Part shown: in pieces, positions 1 through 5,936 of the stretch
Numbering within the stretch: the stretch's first letter is position 1
Layout: the number at the start of each line of letters is the position of its first letter
The notes under the pieces: model-generated
Database searches by the model: none
What the model saw: the letters and a program-made list of their open reading frames with translations, nothing else
What the model was told of the DNA's origin: nothing
Source: JBGZFC01 sp964346495
GTDB lineage: Bacteria; Bacteroidota; Bacteroidia; Bacteroidales; Dysgonomonadaceae
DNA: 13,520 nucleotides
Direction of reading: 5' to 3'
Assembly: GCA_964346495.1 (NCBI GenBank)
Contig: CAYFUW010000057.1
Span: 1 to 13,520, forward strand
Position numbers and translations under genes: made by a program

Positions 1-61
1 ATGGATTTGCAGCTCCTCCTTTGATTTGTAATTTTAGTTGTCCAGCAACTTCTTTTGCCAT
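1..61 (-). CDS. rplK: 50S ribosomal protein L11, N-terminal fragment
   Basis: Only the first 20 codons lie in the window; the gene continues past its left edge. The minus strand translates from the ATG at 61-59 as MAKEVAGQLKLQIKGGAANP, the conserved beginning of L11, which binds the GTPase-associated region of 23S rRNA. It lies 72 bases downstream of nusG on the same strand, the classical secE-nusG-rplK order, so it is probably transcribed with them. I see no separate promoter or obvious L1-type autoregulatory structure in the short gap before it. The identification is firm for such a short piece because both the sequence and the position agree. Confidence 0.93.
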   Translation of the reverse strand, partial: MAKEVAGQLKLQIKGGAANP

Positions 62-133
62 TTTCTTGATTTTAATTAATTACGGTTTTCGAAACATTTT
101 GAACGAATACAGAATCTGCGTAACCAAAAACTG

Positions 134-676
134 TTATTCTTTCTCTACTTGCATATAACCCAACTCTAACAGTTGTTTTCTTCCGAAAATTTTAACCATT
201 ACTTTCAGCTTCTTTCTTTCGTCATTCACCTCTTCAACTACACCGGAGAAACTGCTGAAAGGACCATTTATCACTTTCACGTTTTCTCCCACGTAATATT
301 GTACATCCATTTCGTTGCTTGCCTCTTCCAACTCGTCCATTGTACCCAAAATACGCTTCACTTCAATATCGCTTAGCGGTTGTGGGTTGTCGGTTGAAGG
401 TAAAAAGCCTGCAACATAATTGATGTTTTTTACTGCGTGAATTGCCTCACCAAACAGATTAGCCTCAATAAGCACGTAACCGGGAAGATAAGCGCGTTCT
501 CTCATCACTTTCTTACCGTTGCGTACTACGTAGGTTTTTTCTGTTGGAATGAGGACCTGAGAAATGTACTTGCCTAAATCGGTTTTTTTCATTTCTGACT
601 CAAGAAACTCTTTGACTTTATTCTCTTTTCCACTAACAGTACGTAAAACATACCATTTATTATCGTTTTCAGCCAT
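134..676 (-). CDS. nusG: Transcription termination/antitermination factor NusG
   Basis: This is a cytoplasmic transcription elongation factor that binds RNA polymerase and, through its C-terminal domain, Rho or ribosomal protein S10. The 180 residues have the standard layout. The N-terminal NGN domain occupies about residues 6-115, beginning NKWYVLRTVSGKE and containing the RAYLPGYVLIE core at 61-71. A C-terminal KOW domain covers about 127-178, with VGENVKVINGPFSSFSGVVE followed by KVMVKIFGR. The length is typical of the family, and the ATG at 676 starts exactly at the conserved N-terminus. The gene begins 20 bases after secE ends and precedes rplK, as in most bacteria. There is no insertion between NGN and KOW, so this is a housekeeping NusG rather than a specialised paralogue such as UpxY. 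Confidence 0.97.
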   Translation of the reverse strand: MAENDNKWYVLRTVSGKENKVKEFLESEMKKTDLGKYISQVLIPTEKTYVVRNGKKVMRERAYLPGYVLIEANLFGEAIHAVKNINYVAGFLPSTDNPQPLSDIEVKRILGTMDELEEASNEMDVQYYVGENVKVINGPFSSFSGVVEEVNDERKKLKVMVKIFGRKQLLELGYMQVEKE

Positions 677-696
677 TTTGTTCTTAATTCAGAATT

Positions 697-888
697 TTAT
701 AAAACACCATAGAGAAGTCTTAGAAGCCACTCAAACAAAGAGTCAATACCAAACACTAGTAATGCTATAATAAGGGAAGCTACCATTACTAATAATGTGC
801 TGCTTGTGAGCTCTTGTCTTGTTGGCCAGGATACTTTGCGAGTCAACTCATTATAAGCATCCTTGATATATGCAACTATTTTATTCAT
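697..888 (-). CDS. secE: Preprotein translocase subunit SecE
   Basis: This is the small essential subunit that clamps SecY in the SecYEG channel of the inner membrane. The 63-residue protein starts MNKIVAYIKDAYNELTRKVS. It contains the family's amphipathic segment with the conserved VSWPTRQEL motif at about 19-27, followed by one membrane span at about 30-50. The single-span short form is usual outside the enterobacteria. The reading frame stays open upstream to 942, but that extension runs into the tRNA-Trp gene and translates to nonconserved residues. The ATG at 888-886 is therefore the right start. The gene sits 24 bases after the tRNA and 20 bases before nusG, so the three are almost certainly one transcript. 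Confidence 0.95.
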   Translation of the reverse strand: MNKIVAYIKDAYNELTRKVSWPTRQELTSSTLLVMVASLIIALLVFGIDSLFEWLLRLLYGVL

Positions 889-912
889 TATAAAAATATA
901 ATCTTTTTTGGG

Positions 913-985
913 CACGGGTTGAGAGACTCGAACTCCCGACACCTAGTTTTGGAGACTAGTGCTCTACCAACTGAGCTAAACCCGT
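913..985 (-). tRNA. trnW: tRNA-Trp (anticodon CCA)
   Basis: The minus strand folds into a complete 73-base cloverleaf. The acceptor stem ACGGGTT pairs fully with AACCCGT. The D arm is GCTC-AGTTGGTA-GAGC. The anticodon stem CTAGT/ACTAG encloses loop CTCCAAA with anticodon CCA. The T arm GGGAG/CTCTC has one G-U pair and the TTCGAGT loop. The discriminator base is G, as expected for tRNA-Trp, and CCA is not encoded directly after it (the following bases are CCCA). It lies between tuf and secE, the usual place in Bacteroidota, and would be cut from the tuf-secE transcript. Confidence 0.97.
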
Positions 986-990
986 AAAAT

Positions 991-1037
991 AACTTTCCTC
1001 GTCTCATCGTTGTTTGACGGTTGATTGGAGGAAAGTT
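991..1037 (-). promoter_or_regulatory. Hairpin between tuf and tRNA-Trp (processing site or attenuator)
   Basis: A perfect 10-bp inverted repeat, AACTTTCCTC at 991-1000 and GAGGAAAGTT at 1028-1037, encloses 27 bases that can form a smaller inner hairpin (ATCGT/ACGGT around TGTTTG). On the transcribed minus strand the stem is followed by TTATTTT and then directly by the first base of tRNA-Trp at 985. The weak U tract suggests either a leaky intrinsic terminator, lowering expression of secE-nusG-rplK relative to tuf, or a structured site that guides nuclease release of the tRNA. The pairing is visible; the role is inferred. Confidence 0.6.
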
Positions 1038-1087
1038 TTATTATTGTTTTTACTTTATATTATCCTTTTAATGGATTATTCAAGTAA

Positions 1088-2275
1088 TTAGTCAATTAAT
1101 TCAGTAATTTGACCAGCACCTACTGTACGTCCACCTTCGCGGATTGCGAAACGAAGACCTACGTTACAAGCTACCGGGTAAATTAATTCTACTTCGATAG
1201 TTACGTTATCACCAGGCATAACCATTTCAACTCCTTCCGGAAGAGTGATTTCACCTGTTACGTCTAACGTACGGATGTAGAATTGAGGACGATATTTGTT
1301 ATGGAATGGAGTGTGACGTCCACCTTCTTCTTTCTTAAGGATATAAACCTCTGCTTTAAATCTTGAGTGAGGTTTAACTTTACCCGGGTGAGAGATAACC
1401 ATACCACGTTTGATTTCGTCTTTATCGATACCACGTAGCAATAGACCTACGTTGTCACCAGCTTGACCTTCGTCCAATATCTTGCGGAACATTTCAACAC
1501 CTGTTACAACAGATTTTCTTCCTTCTGCTCCTAAACCGATAATTTGAACTTCTTCACCTGATTTGATGATACCAGATTCGATACGACCTGTAGCAACAGT
1601 ACCACGTCCTGTAATTGAGAATACGTCTTCAATTGGCATAAGGAATGGTTTGTCAACATCACGAGGAGGTAGTGGAATCCAAGTGTCAACTGCGTCCATA
1701 AGGTCCATGATTCTTTCTTCCCATTTTGGGTCACCGTTTAGACCACCTAATGCAGAACCTTGGATAACCGGAGTGTTGTCACCGTCAAATTCATAGAACT
1801 CAAGAAGTTCACGCATTTCCATTTCAACCAATTCTAGCATCTCTTCGTCGTCAACTAAGTCAACTTTGTTCATGAAAACAACTAGTCTTGGAACGTTTAC
1901 CTGACGTGCAAGAAGGATGTGCTCGCGTGTTTGAGGCATAGGACCATCAGTTGCAGCAACAACGATAATAGCACCGTCCATTTGAGCAGCACCAGTTACC
2001 ATGTTTTTAACATAGTCGGCGTGACCCGGACAGTCAACGTGTGCGTAGTGACGATTTTCAGTTTCATATTCAACGTGTGAAGTATTAATAGTAATACCTC
2101 TTTCTTTTTCTTCGGGTGCGTTGTCGATAGTGTCAAACGACTTCATTTCCGAAAGACCTTTTTTTGATAATACGGTAGTAATAGCAGCCGTTAAGGTCGT
2201 TTTTCCGTGGTCAACGTGACCAATTGTACCGATGTTAACGTGAGGTTTTGATCGATTAAAATGTTCTTTAGCCAT
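1088..2275 (-). CDS. tuf: Translation elongation factor Tu
   Basis: This GTPase delivers aminoacyl-tRNA to the ribosomal A site. The 395-residue protein has the normal three-domain length. G-domain motifs are all intact: the P loop GHVDHGKT at 19-26, the switch I GITI with Thr62, DCPGH at 81-85 and NKVD at 136-139. The second domain holds the conserved ITGRGTVATGRIE stretch, and the protein ends VGAGQITELID, as in EF-Tu rather than a selenocysteine or sulfate-activating relative. The ATG at 2275 gives the standard MAKEHFNRSKPHVNIGTIGH start. It lies 102 bases downstream of tRNA-Thr and 102 bases upstream of tRNA-Trp, in one probable transcript. No Shine-Dalgarno sequence precedes it, which is common in Bacteroidota even for highly expressed genes. 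Confidence 0.98.
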   Translation of the reverse strand: MAKEHFNRSKPHVNIGTIGHVDHGKTTLTAAITTVLSKKGLSEMKSFDTIDNAPEEKERGITINTSHVEYETENRHYAHVDCPGHADYVKNMVTGAAQMDGAIIVVAATDGPMPQTREHILLARQVNVPRLVVFMNKVDLVDDEEMLELVEMEMRELLEFYEFDGDNTPVIQGSALGGLNGDPKWEERIMDLMDAVDTWIPLPPRDVDKPFLMPIEDVFSITGRGTVATGRIESGIIKSGEEVQIIGLGAEGRKSVVTGVEMFRKILDEGQAGDNVGLLLRGIDKDEIKRGMVISHPGKVKPHSRFKAEVYILKKEEGGRHTPFHNKYRPQFYIRTLDVTGEITLPEGVEMVMPGDNVTIEVELIYPVACNVGLRFAIREGGRTVGAGQITELID

Positions 2276-2377
2276 AAAATGTATTATTAATATTAATTAG
2301 TTTAATTTCGATATTTGTTTTTTATCTCTTATCTGTTATTCAAAATGGAAATTATCCACTTAAAGTACAATATTTTG

Positions 2378-2449
<72 letters not shown>

Positions 2450-2848
2450 AAGCAAAAAAGAAAACAGAACAATAAAGCAGTAATACTTATTTGTTCGATA
2501 ATTTTCGTTTTTTTGAGCGAACAATAACCTTAATCCTGTCTGCTTGTTGATTGATTGCCAATAGCTTGTCTCTGTATTTGTTTGTAAACCAAAAGCAAAC
2601 GGGAACTAATTATTTTTATACCAAAACTTTTTAGTCTAAAACGTACCGTTCAACTCTGGGGTGCAAAAGTACAATATTTTTATAAAACCACAAATTATTT
2701 TCCAATATTTTTTTGCTAATAGTTAAGTTTCTCTTTGTTTTAACGATTTTAAGAGTCTATCTTAAGGTTTTTTCTAATTTATTATCTTTGTTTCTGTTTA
2801 ATCTGTTTTTCAAAGAGGGTGTAAGTCAAATATATAATATGGAAAATA
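2450..2848. other. Intergenic region: leader of the tRNA-Thr/tuf transcript and tail of marC
   Basis: There is no credible gene in these 399 bases. The part nearest tRNA-Thr (2450 to about 2657) would be the roughly 200-base leader made from the promoter at 2664-2694. It includes a 7-bp inverted repeat, TTGTTCG at 2491-2497 with CGAACAA at 2518-2524. The rest (about 2695-2848) is very AT-rich and lies downstream of marC. I see no convincing minus-strand terminator for marC in it. A weak hairpin TTAAGA/TCTTAA at 2749-2765 followed by six T reads in the plus direction, where there is no gene to end. Confidence 0.6.
2664..2694 (-). promoter_or_regulatory. Bacteroidota-type promoter for the tRNA-Thr/tuf/secE/nusG cluster
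   Basis: On the minus strand TTTG (2694-2691) is followed after exactly 19 bases by TACTTTTG (2671-2664) and then C. This matches the published Bacteroides sigma factor consensus TTTG-N19-TAnnTTTG at every specified base. Transcription would begin near 2657, giving a leader of about 200 bases before tRNA-Thr. It is one of the two best promoter matches in the window and suits the high expression expected of tuf. Confidence 0.8.
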
Positions 2849-3451
2849 TTAAATACAATTATTTATTGAGTCAATAAGAGCACTCATATTTGAAGTGAAT
2901 AGCTTTATAGCAATAGCCATAAGAATTACACCAAAAATTTTTCTAAGAATAAATGCTCCTGAGGCTCCTAATATTTTTTTTACAGGATCTAAAAAGCGTA
3001 ATACCAAATAAACGATAAGCATATTAATAGCTACGGCAATAATAAGATTTACCGTTGAGTATTCCGCTCGCATTGACAGGAGCGTTGTAAAACTACCCGG
3101 ACCTGCAATCAACGGGAATACAACAGGGAAAAGCGTAGATGAATTGCCGTCCGGGTTGTCGTTTTTAAAAATTTCTACTCCAAAAATCATTTCAATGGAT
3201 AATATGAGCAAAACTACAGCACCTGCTACAGCAAACGATGAAATATCAACCTGAAAAAGACGTAAAATCCACTCTCCTAAAAATAGAAAAAAAATGAGAA
3301 AGAAGAATGAATATAACGACGCCTTCAAAGGATTGATACTCTGATTTCTGCTTTTAAGGTCGATGAAGATAGGCACAGAGCCTGTTACATCGATAATTGC
3401 GAACAAAACCAGAAATGCGCTTAATATCTCTACTATATTTATTGAAAACAT
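2849..3451 (-). CDS. MarC-family integral membrane protein
   Basis: The 200-residue protein is almost entirely hydrophobic, with about six membrane segments (roughly 5-28, 44-66, 70-92, 108-127, 134-154 and 170-187). Family marks are DVTGSVPIF at 21-29, corresponding to the DPxGxxPxF motif, FPLIAGPGSFTTLL at 112-125 and the C-terminal RKIFGVILMAIAIKL. The length is close to that of E. coli MarC and YhgN (about 200-220). The family was once tied to multiple antibiotic resistance, but that link was withdrawn and no transported substrate is established, so I give no function or symbol. It is on the same strand as the tuf cluster but separated from it by about 400 bases and a strong promoter, so it is probably its own unit. 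Confidence 0.88.
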   Translation of the reverse strand: MFSINIVEILSAFLVLFAIIDVTGSVPIFIDLKSRNQSINPLKASLYSFFFLIFFLFLGEWILRLFQVDISSFAVAGAVVLLILSIEMIFGVEIFKNDNPDGNSSTLFPVVFPLIAGPGSFTTLLSMRAEYSTVNLIIAVAINMLIVYLVLRFLDPVKKILGASGAFILRKIFGVILMAIAIKLFTSNMSALIDSINNCI

Positions 3452-3489
3452 AATATATGTGAGTCTTATTGTTGTTAATAACGCCTATA

Positions 3490-3497
3490 CAAAGATA
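3490..3497 (-). promoter_or_regulatory. Probable -7 promoter element for the marC-family gene
   Basis: The minus strand carries TATCTTTG at 3497-3490, a full match to TAnnTTTG, 39 bases upstream of the marC-family ATG and inside the short gap after the glycosyltransferase gene. No TTTG lies at the expected 19-21 bases upstream (TACA is found instead), so only half of the consensus is present. Confidence 0.5.
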
Positions 3498-3540
3498 CGA
3501 AAAAAAATGTGCAGTTTGTATAGATTTTACTTTTTTTGTA

Positions 3541-4707
3541 TTATTCAATACTTGAAATACTTTCCAATTCAAAGTGCTCTATATGAGCGAAATTTAAAAA
3601 TTTGATAATCTTAAAAGCGTTGAAGTGATGAAAAAATCTTTTCCTAAAAGTTTCTAGCGTGGCTGCATTTTTATTACAATCTTCAATGTTGTCGATAAAG
3701 TTCGTTTCCTTTATAAACTGCACTATAGATGGGTGTAGCTGTGTAACCATGCTTTCAATTATGTTTTTCTCTTTTTTGAAAAACTCATCTTTCATTGTAA
3801 AAAAACGTTTTAATTCAATAAATGATTGACGGTTATAAACATTCAACTGCTTGTAGGGGTTTTCTATAATTTTTTGCAGCGATGGTCCTGTGCCGAAAGG
3901 GACTCTGTCAGAAAAACGAGCCATTGGATAAACATACACATCGTGCAACTCTTTAATGTAATCGAGAGCAAATATTTTCTGTAAAAAATAGAAATCCTCT
4001 CCCCCTTGTTGTCTTCCCATTCCACCTACACGAACGTATGCATCTGCCAGTACTGAAAAAGCTGACCCTATGGTGTGATAATAGTATGGAAATCCTATTT
4101 CTTGCAATTGTTCGCTGAAATAGCGGATATACTTTTCGTATTGACGAATAGGGTTTTCTAGTTGCGGACTGCCTTCTTCTACTCTGTGATGAAAGTTCTG
4201 TACAGTGCAATTTAGATTTTTCTCTTTCTTGTAATTTTTTTCTATCTCTGTAAAAAAGTTCTTTGAAACGGTACAGTCCGCATCTAAAGAAATAATTATT
4301 CCATTTGGGTTTTGAGTGTCTAAAAAGTGCTTGACTGCTACATCCATCCCGATTTTTCGGGCTAATCCCACTCCGGCATGCTTGCGAGGCAGATTTTCAA
4401 AAATTAACGGGAAAAACTTCAGAGTTGATGTCTCGTGAGATTTTGCAAAATCGTTGATTTCTAAAAGTGAATTTTTGTTCTGTTCAATTTCATTTGTTCT
4501 GCTTCGTACACTCGTATTAAAAACGGTGATTATCACAATATTTGATTTTGCTTTGTCGCAATCGCACAAACTTTGTAAGGTGAAATTTAGCTTGGGTTCA
4601 TTAAGACAAGGGATAACAACCGCTATATCTGCAGTAAATGTTTTTGGCAATTGATTTTGCAGATATTCGCTTTTTTGTCTTTGAATATATTTATTCCAAT
4701 GTTTCAC
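3541..4707 (-). CDS. Family 2 glycosyltransferase (GT-A fold), soluble
   Basis: The 388-residue protein has the marks of a nucleotide-sugar glycosyltransferase: VVIPCLNE at 30-37, GVGLARKIGMD at 112-122, the metal-binding DxD in SLDADC (Asp142, Asp144), the acceptor-side HTIGSAF at 211-217 and GGED at 235-238, the usual catalytic-base region. No membrane span or signal peptide is evident, so it should act in the cytoplasm or peripherally at the inner membrane. The substrate cannot be deduced. The first codon is GTG (4707-4705). The frame is open upstream as far as a TAA at 4773-4771, but it contains no ATG there and crosses the ompH terminator, and no in-frame ATG occurs before residue 121. 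GTG is therefore the best start. No other polysaccharide genes adjoin it, so it looks like a stand-alone gene. Confidence 0.85.
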   Translation of the reverse strand: MKHWNKYIQRQKSEYLQNQLPKTFTADIAVVIPCLNEPKLNFTLQSLCDCDKAKSNIVIITVFNTSVRSRTNEIEQNKNSLLEINDFAKSHETSTLKFFPLIFENLPRKHAGVGLARKIGMDVAVKHFLDTQNPNGIIISLDADCTVSKNFFTEIEKNYKKEKNLNCTVQNFHHRVEEGSPQLENPIRQYEKYIRYFSEQLQEIGFPYYYHTIGSAFSVLADAYVRVGGMGRQQGGEDFYFLQKIFALDYIKELHDVYVYPMARFSDRVPFGTGPSLQKIIENPYKQLNVYNRQSFIELKRFFTMKDEFFKKEKNIIESMVTQLHPSIVQFIKETNFIDNIEDCNKNAATLETFRKRFFHHFNAFKIIKFLNFAHIEHFELESISSIE

Positions 4708-4725
4708 AAGGGTAGAGATATAGAT

Positions 4726-4767
4726 AAAAAAGATTGTCTCAAAAGTAGTGCTACTTTTGAGACAGTC
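4726..4767 (-). terminator. Rho-independent terminator after the ompH-like gene
   Basis: The arms TGTCTCAAAAGTA (4735-4747) and TACTTTTGAGACA (4752-4764) pair perfectly over 13 bp around a four-base GTGC loop. Pairing resumes outside one mismatch (AGA/TCT). On the minus strand the stem is followed by ATCTTTTTT, with six T at 4731-4726, which fits an intrinsic terminator for the leftward small-protein/ompH unit. The plus strand lacks an adjacent T run. It ends only about 19 bases before the GTG of the glycosyltransferase gene. Confidence 0.85.
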
Positions 4768-4797
4768 TCCTTAATTATATATTTATTTGGTCTATTA

Positions 4798-5445
4798 TTA
4801 TTTTTTCTTCTCTGTTGTAGCAGCTGATGGCGAAGTCTGAGGACCATATTTTTTATTTAAAAAGGCTATTACTTCGCTTGTTATATCATATTTTTTGTCA
4901 GCATATAAGATGTTGTCTGCTGCAGTATTGCTGAAAATAATTTGGTAGCCTTTATCTTTATTGAACTCAGCCAAACGAACTTTAACTGTATCACCTAATT
5001 CAATATTGAGTTTTTGCTGCTCCAAAGCGAACTCTTGTGCAAGTCTTTCTGCTAAAACTTGATAATCTTGTTGCATTTTCATTAGGCGTTGTTGTTCTTG
5101 TTCCGCTCTCTCTTGACTTAGAAATGCGTTGTTTTGCAATTTGCGTTGAAAATCCTGAGCCGCTTGATTAAATTCTCTCTCTTTTTGATTTAAAGATGCT
5201 CTTGCATTCTCTTCTTGTCTCATTAATGCTTCGTTCAGGTCTTTCGCGAAATTGTAGTTTAGCAATAAAGAGTCTACATTCACATAAGCGATTGGAAGTG
5301 TTACCGATGAATCGTTAACCATCGATATCAAATTGCTTGAATTGTTACTGGCGCGCGACTGTTTTTGATTGAAAAACAGAATGTAAAGAACGATAAGCGC
5401 AACGGCTAAAACTCCACTTGCAATGTAAGAGTAATTATTTTTCAT
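4798..5445 (-). CDS. OmpH/Skp-family periplasmic chaperone
   Basis: This Skp-like chaperone would hold unfolded outer-membrane proteins on their way to the BAM complex. The 215 residues show an N-terminal hydrophobic segment at about 8-25 that acts as signal or membrane anchor, and no lipobox. Next is the strand IAYVNVDSLLLNY at 52-64, typical of Bacteroidota OmpH proteins. A long Gln/Glu/Arg-rich coiled coil runs from about 68 to 150, forming the tentacles. The closing part is GYQIIFS at 166-172 and ILYADKKYDITSEVIAFLNKKY at 179-200 (two adjoining pieces, read together as one strand-helix unit). A low-complexity Ser/Ala/Thr/Lys tail ends the protein. Skp itself is about 160 residues; the longer form here matches relatives in this phylum. 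It follows the small membrane-protein gene by 20 bases and ends at a strong terminator, so the two form a unit. Confidence 0.87.
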   Translation of the reverse strand: MKNNYSYIASGVLAVALIVLYILFFNQKQSRASNNSSNLISMVNDSSVTLPIAYVNVDSLLLNYNFAKDLNEALMRQEENARASLNQKEREFNQAAQDFQRKLQNNAFLSQERAEQEQQRLMKMQQDYQVLAERLAQEFALEQQKLNIELGDTVKVRLAEFNKDKGYQIIFSNTAADNILYADKKYDITSEVIAFLNKKYGPQTSPSAATTEKKK

Positions 5446-5465
5446 TTCTATAAAAAGTTGATTAA

Positions 5466-5687
5466 TTAAATGTTTTCGTTTTTAAGTATCTTTACCACAG
5501 GACTCTCTTTTTTATAACTTTCACGGTCTTGAGAAGAGGCACATGAAATGTTTCTTTCTCTCATAGCTTTGTTGCTTCCAACATGCGAACTTGGAAATTT
5601 TCCTGATTTTGTAAAGAAAACTTTTACTCCCATCAGTAAAACAGCAATGAGCAGAATAGCGACTCCTAAAAGTATTGTTTCAATCAT
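5466..5687 (-). CDS. Small single-span membrane protein with a conserved-looking Cys tail
   Basis: I do not recognise a named family with certainty. The 73-residue protein has one membrane span at about 4-25, rich in Leu, Ile and Val, followed by the basic, Gly/Pro-containing stretch KSGKFPSSHVGSNKAMRER at 27-45 and NISCASSQDRE with a single cysteine, Cys49. The C-terminal tail is charged. From memory, similar short proteins with a GKFPxxHxGxNKA...GIxCAxxxD pattern occur across Bacteroidota, which suggests a real gene; I could not check this. Coding is further supported by a promoter just upstream and by tight spacing (20 bases) to the ompH-like gene. It may assist an envelope process, but no function can be assigned. 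Confidence 0.75.
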   Translation of the reverse strand: MIETILLGVAILLIAVLLMGVKVFFTKSGKFPSSHVGSNKAMRERNISCASSQDRESYKKESPVVKILKNENI

Positions 5688-5706
5688 GTTTTTTTAAATT
5701 GTGGCG

Positions 5707-5714
5707 CAAAGATA
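5707..5714 (-). promoter_or_regulatory. Probable promoter -7 element for the small-protein/ompH unit
   Basis: TATCTTTGC reads on the minus strand from 5714, fully matching TAnnTTTG, 20 bases upstream of the small gene's ATG. The -33 element is poor: the nearest candidate is ATTG at 5740-5737, 22 bases away. Given the position and the clean -7 match it is the likely start signal, with a very short leader. Confidence 0.55.
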
Positions 5715-5809
5715 ATTTATTTAACAAATTAAACTACAATTTTTCGTATTAAAGAAGCTAAATATTTTGCGAGAACAACATTTTTTATCTATTTTTATAC
5801 TCCAATTGA

Positions 5810-5827
5810 AAAATGTATAAACATTTT
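5810..5827. repeat. 18-bp palindrome in the divergent intergenic region
   Basis: AAAATGT and ACATTTT, 7 bp each, flank ATAA. The site lies just upstream (19 bases) of the -33 element proposed for pepD and about 95 bases from the leftward promoter. It could be an operator, but AT-rich DNA makes such palindromes by chance, so this is tentative. Confidence 0.35.
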
Positions 5828-5846
5828 GTGGTGATAATTCTGTTTT

Positions 5847-5878
5847 TTTGTCATAAAGACAGAACGGTTTTATTATTG
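5847..5878 (+). promoter_or_regulatory. Probable promoter for pepD
   Basis: TTTG at 5847-5850 is followed after 20 bases by TATTATTG at 5871-5878, which matches TAnnTTTG with one difference. It would give a leader of about 50 bases before the pepD ATG at 5937. Its position between the divergent genes supports it. Confidence 0.5.
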
Positions 5879-5936
5879 CCATTTTCAGTTTTATACCAAA
5901 TATAAATTTATTACTAATCAATTAACATATACAACT

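Noticed and set aside
913..920. AACCCGT in the tRNA-Trp acceptor strand equals the heptamer unit of the repeats at 11971-12271
   Set aside because: A single 7-base match set by the tRNA acceptor stem is expected by chance; there is no array there.
889..942. Eighteen-codon N-terminal extension of the SecE reading frame
   Set aside because: It overlaps the tRNA-Trp gene and is unlike SecE; the conserved protein begins at the ATG at 888.
2749..2773. Hairpin TTAAGA/TCTTAA followed by six T on the plus strand
   Set aside because: It is oriented for plus-strand transcription, but no plus-strand gene precedes it, and the stem is short and AT-rich.
2783..2790. TATCTTTG on the plus strand, a match to the -7 promoter element
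   Set aside because: There is no TTTG at the proper distance and no plus-strand gene follows for about 3 kb.
3363..3373. CACAGAG motif inside the marC-family gene, like those in the 12094-12205 element
   Set aside because: It is a single short match within coding sequence without the TTAACC ends or a second copy.
5721..5921. 66-codon minus-strand reading frame in the divergent intergenic region
   Set aside because: The translation is low-complexity with no family signs, and it covers both proposed divergent promoter regions.
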